From contig VZRZ01001295.1 in the NCBI GenBank assembly GCA_013398175.1, positions 21,762 to 85,761 of the forward strand: a stretch of 64,000 nucleotides of DNA. Reading direction: 5' to 3'. The notes beneath the pieces are model-generated. The model searched no databases and had not been told where the DNA came from. It saw only the letters and a list, made by a program, of their open reading frames with translations. Position 1 is the first letter of the stretch, and every line of letters begins with the position of its first letter. Positions 60,006-64,000 of this stretch are shown in pieces. A program made the translations under genes and the position numbers. This DNA comes from Climacteris rufus (Eukaryota; Chordata; Aves; Passeriformes; Climacteridae).

Positions 60006-63000
60006 TCACAGACAGCCACAAGTTTGCTGCCTCCTTCTCCCACCCTCCTATTTTATTATTTTCTCCTCTAGGTCTGGGGCTATACCTTGTAAAACCGGGG
60101 GGAGGGCTTGTCCCAGCGGGTTGGGGCAACTGGGATTTGGAAAGAAATCCCCATGGCCCTTGAACTGCATCCCGAGCTGACTCCTGTCTCCCTGTGATCT
60201 CCAGTGCTGAGATCACATCTGTAGGAATCAGTGCCTTGTGTCTCTAATCCCTCAGCCCTGCTTTTCTAAGGAGCTGCTGTTGCATCTGTGTAGCTCTGTT
60301 TGCCACACGTTGCTCTGATGAACAAGGACCAGGCAAGAGTTTTCCACTTCTCTCAGAGTCTCACAAAGCTTTTCCAAATGTAGCTTTGAGTGACATATAT
60401 TAGAGAGGTCTGATCCAAAAGCTGCATTTAGAGTGTGCAATGACAGCTTTTCAGGCCATTATTTTACAAGATACTTTTTTTGTCCTCATAGTGAACAGAA
60501 AAGATTAAAAATTTAGTGAGCTGCTAGAAGATTGGGATAATTCAAATAGCTATTAAACCCATGACATCAGCCAAATTCACTCCACTTAAGTCCGTCAAAA
60601 ACCATTCAGATCAGACATTGGAGGGTAATGAGCATCTCAGCTAAAAATAAAATGTTTGGGCTTTTTTTTGCTTACTTGGTGGTGCCATGTTGCATTACAT
60701 TGCTTGAGGAGTGTCACATCACATCGTGTTGCTTCTGTGGGATCCTCTGCTGACATGACATAACGCTTTTTATACTTGCAAAATATTTTTGATGGGATCC
60801 CTGCCATTTAGTTACTTTTGTTTAGCCATAAAGTGTAGTAAAATTCACAAATCTAAGTGTTAATCCAAGTGAACAAATAGTTTGCTATGTGCAAGTGGAG
60901 CCAGCTAATTCCATGTATATTTATGAACATGAAGAGACTGGACTTTACCAAGCTTTAAAGTCTACTAAGGTCGAGCCAGTGTTCACCTGAGGAACTCACC
61001 AAGGCATGAAGAGTCCTGTTAAATCTGTGTTAGGATGATGGAACACATCTCTGCTTTTCCCTGAGCAGGAGCCAGAAAAGCCTCTCCAAGAGAAGTCAGA
61101 CCCCACAGTGTGTTCTGCATTCTCAGCTTGCAATTCAGATGAAGTCAAAGCCATATTAAGCAGGAAAGGATACCAAAGGCAGGAGGCACTGAAATGAGGC
61201 ATTAAAGAGAAAGAAAAAGCAGGTGAAGTTATTTTTTAACAATTTTACTGGTACACCTGACATCAGTGACTGCTGAAAGGCTGGGCAGGCACTGACTAGG
61301 CTGTGAATACACCCATGTAAGAGTTTAGATGCTGCTTCAAATTTCAAACAGCGCCATTAGTGTGAGGTGCTCTGTCCTCCTGGAACTTCTAGGAGGATCA
61401 GAAGTGCAAGGCCCAAATGCCAGCAGTTCTGTATGGGCACTTATGGGTTCTGGAAGTGACTGAAAACAGGATAACACTGACAGGGATAAGGAGGATCCTG
61501 AAAATCCCATACAGCTGCCACCATCCTCTTCAATCTGATGAAACTTGGGCTTATCACCATCATATTTCACAGCAGCTGAAAGTGCTGAGATTGAAGGGGG
61601 ACAGAGAGCAGAGAAGCACAATTACTCGGGATAAGGAGTCTGGGAACGAGAGAAGGAGCAAGCAGGCCCCCCATGTTCATGCCATTTGTCACCTATTTTG
61701 ATGGCTGATGTCAGGTGCTGGCAGTGTAATGGATGACAGCAAACACGTCTCACTAAATGTCTTTGTCCCAACATGCTGCAAGGGACATGGGAAGAAATGA
61801 CTATTTTGCAAAATTTTGATGTATGAGAAGTGTCCTTATTAATAGCTTGGTACTGCTCCCAGCTGGATTCAGTGGTCTCATCCCCTTGGGTTGGGGAGGA
61901 GCAGCATTGCACCCTGAAGGATTTGTGCTTAGCTGTTACTTCAAGAACAGATTTGCCAAAGAAATGCTCAAGGAGAGAACAGAGTGTTCCAGCACACACA
62001 GGTAGAAGATGGTATTTCAAACTGAGCACACTGGGCAATCTTTGCTCATGATTCATCAGTCAAAACACGTCAATTTTACCCAAAGCAGCTAAAAAAAAAT
62101 CTGCAACTACTTGACAAGTACATTTTTGGTGCAGGTCCCAGTTCTTTCCCAGTTGGCCCATTGGCTTGTCTGTCAGCATCTCTTGCACATTGTGGAAAAT
62201 TAACTCTGCAGCGTGTTCAGTTTGCTGTTGTCCTGTTTTTCTTTTGTGACTCCGTTACTTGGGATTCTCAAAGGTAAAAAGAGTAATGAGCCACCAAATT
62301 CTCACTAAAAGGCCATGGCAAGCAGGCATTTAAATTCCCCAAGTGCCTTTAGAAACTTTCCCTTCACAACCAGGATTGCCTTTTGGGGTTGTTTCATATT
62401 CTGCTGTAAGGCTCCAGCAGCTTCTCTCTCACTTGCTTGGTGTGGTAAATTTTATTTGCTGGCTCAGGATCTCTCTTTCATTTTTGGTCTCTCCGGAACA
62501 TAATATTTTTTTAATTGTCATTACAAATTTCAGACTTTTTCTACATGGGGTTATAATTCTGCCTCAACAGATTCACAGTTTTGATCAAAGCTTAAAATAT
62601 CCTTGGCTAGAACTATCCTGATGCAACAATATTGACATTACAGAATGTTTTTTTCTTGGCATTATCCGAGTTATTCTTTTTTTCTAATGTACACTGTTCT
62701 GGAGTGTGTTTTCAGGATATTCTTCAGTGCTTGCAGAAACCCCTTGTTAAATTTACAAAGTGTTATGTATTCCCTCCTGAAGGATATTTTAATTTTCTCT
62801 CCTAATGGAGAAGGATAGCAGCGGAAATTCTACTTGCGAGTTATCTTTCTTAGTGAAAAACTGCATCTGTTTCGAACTGAGCAGTGGCTGTGCAAGCCAG
62901 AAAGTCTCACTCAGCTGTATCCTCAGGAAATAGAATAAGAAAAGAAACTTTGCCCCAGGTGCTCTCATTCAGTCCCAGTGTCACTGTGAAGTTGTGTTTC

Positions 63001-64000
63001 TTGTGCTGGGCAAGCAGAGCGCGAGCGTTGAGCACCCCAGGGATGGATCCGTGCAGGGGGTGCCTTGGACACCTCACATTCCCTGCAGGTCTCTGTCATT
63101 CATCCCTGTGGGTCTGGTTTCTTTGTCACCAAGGTGGGTTTGCAGCTCGCTGGGTGGAGTTTAAGACTGAGGACACAGGGGCTGGAGTGGCCTCTGGCAC
63201 TGGTGATCCGCTGGGGTGCTGCATTGTCCGTGCTGGAAGCGTTTGGAGCTGTTCCTCCAGCTCACCTTCACCCAGGGCTCGTGTTACTGCTCCATTTGTC
63301 ATGGCAGAGATATGAAAACCTGCTTCAACCTATAAACTTGATCTTTCTTTCTGTTTGTCTGTGGCTCGTTGGACTCCCACGATTCTCTTCCCTCTTTCCT
63401 CTGGTTGGAATAGCACAGATCTGTCGGGCCAGCAATTTCACTACATCACATCTTCCATCACTGCTGGTGTGACCATTTCCTGTCTTCTACCCATAGGAGA
63501 GCTGGGTTTTCTCCACTGACATCATAGGTGGACTTGATAGCTTGAGCTGCCTGATGATTCCCATCTTTCCTCTTTCCATAGGAATCCTATTCTTAATTTA
63601 TAGAAAGACAAAAATCTGTCCATGCAATGAAAATGTGCTGTGATCTATTGGGCTACCATTGATGGATGATGAAAGGCTTGATATTAATGCCCTGAATATG
63701 TATAATCCTGAGCCAGCCATGGTCTAGGGTCAGCAATCATTCAGTTCATTTTATACATTTCATCACATCGACTTAATACAGAGCATGAAACCCTGCTGGA
63801 GCCCTTAGAGCAGCCTAGATAGTGTTGGAAAATCTGAGGAATTTGCTCCAAAGTTCTCCCTAGGCTATTGCTGCTGATAATCAGCATCTAAAATGTGATG
63901 AAATTTCTTTTGTTAACTTTGCCTGCATACTTAGTTGTATTTCACATCACTTTGGACTCCTGATTAGTTTTTTTGTACACACAACTGTACACATCAAATT
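60006..64000. other. noncoding sequence, no gene seen
   Basis: AT-rich single-copy sequence with GC-richer spots near 60070-60180 and 62950-63300. Open frames of up to 144 codons (minus strand 61622-62056, plus strand 62884-63315) have overlapping alternatives and no domains. No repeat or RNA gene is recognised to the right edge. Confidence 0.6.

Overview
The window looks like nuclear DNA of a vertebrate, most likely a bird and possibly a songbird. No protein-coding gene, tRNA, rRNA or CRISPR array can be supported. The evidence for a bird is indirect. The sequence is CpG-poor and moderately AT-rich. It lacks recognisable Alu, B1, L1 or other abundant mammalian repeats and has very low transposon density. 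It carries one fragment resembling the 3' end of a CR1 LINE (about 30625-30720), a few very old SINE-like relics, short microsatellites, and GC-rich patches of 0.2-0.7 kb scattered in AT-rich DNA. Species and chromosome cannot be named from the sequence alone.

Layout. From 1 to about 20.8 kb is single-copy-looking noncoding DNA with a small CpG cluster near the left edge (178-270), a candidate regulatory block (2590-3130), short microsatellites (7953, 8259, 9566), A-tracts and a GC-rich islet (12540-12730). A tight cluster of three inverted repeats built on CCCCT cores lies at 20861-20928. An old SINE-like tail (22810-22880) and a CpG-bearing candidate regulatory block (23830-24180) follow. 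From 24 to 36 kb is mostly featureless apart from the CR1-like remnant, a MIR-like relic (34400-34595), and a GC/CpG-rich 0.7 kb block ending in an A-tract (35960-36713). A candidate regulatory domain covers 40380-41370 and includes two perfect POU octamers in opposite orientation.

The two clearest sequence features are tandem repeats. One is a roughly 670-bp CATCC-type minisatellite (42399-43067) with mixed 11- and 12-bp units and a higher-order duplication. The other is a four-copy, almost perfect 59-bp tandem repeat (54867-55102). The right end holds a TAATTA-rich block (57400-57740) and a block rich in TGACAG motifs followed by a diverged 57-bp tandem duplication (59400-60005).

Interpretation. 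The absence of convincing exons, together with several blocks that resemble vertebrate conserved noncoding elements, fits a gene desert or a very large intron. This is inference: conservation cannot be seen in one sequence. The longest open frames are explained by the minisatellite, by the 59-bp repeat, or by GC-rich stretches poor in stop codons. No undescribed genetic system was found. The best leads are the recent 59-bp array, the structured minisatellite, the palindrome cluster and the motif-dense blocks.
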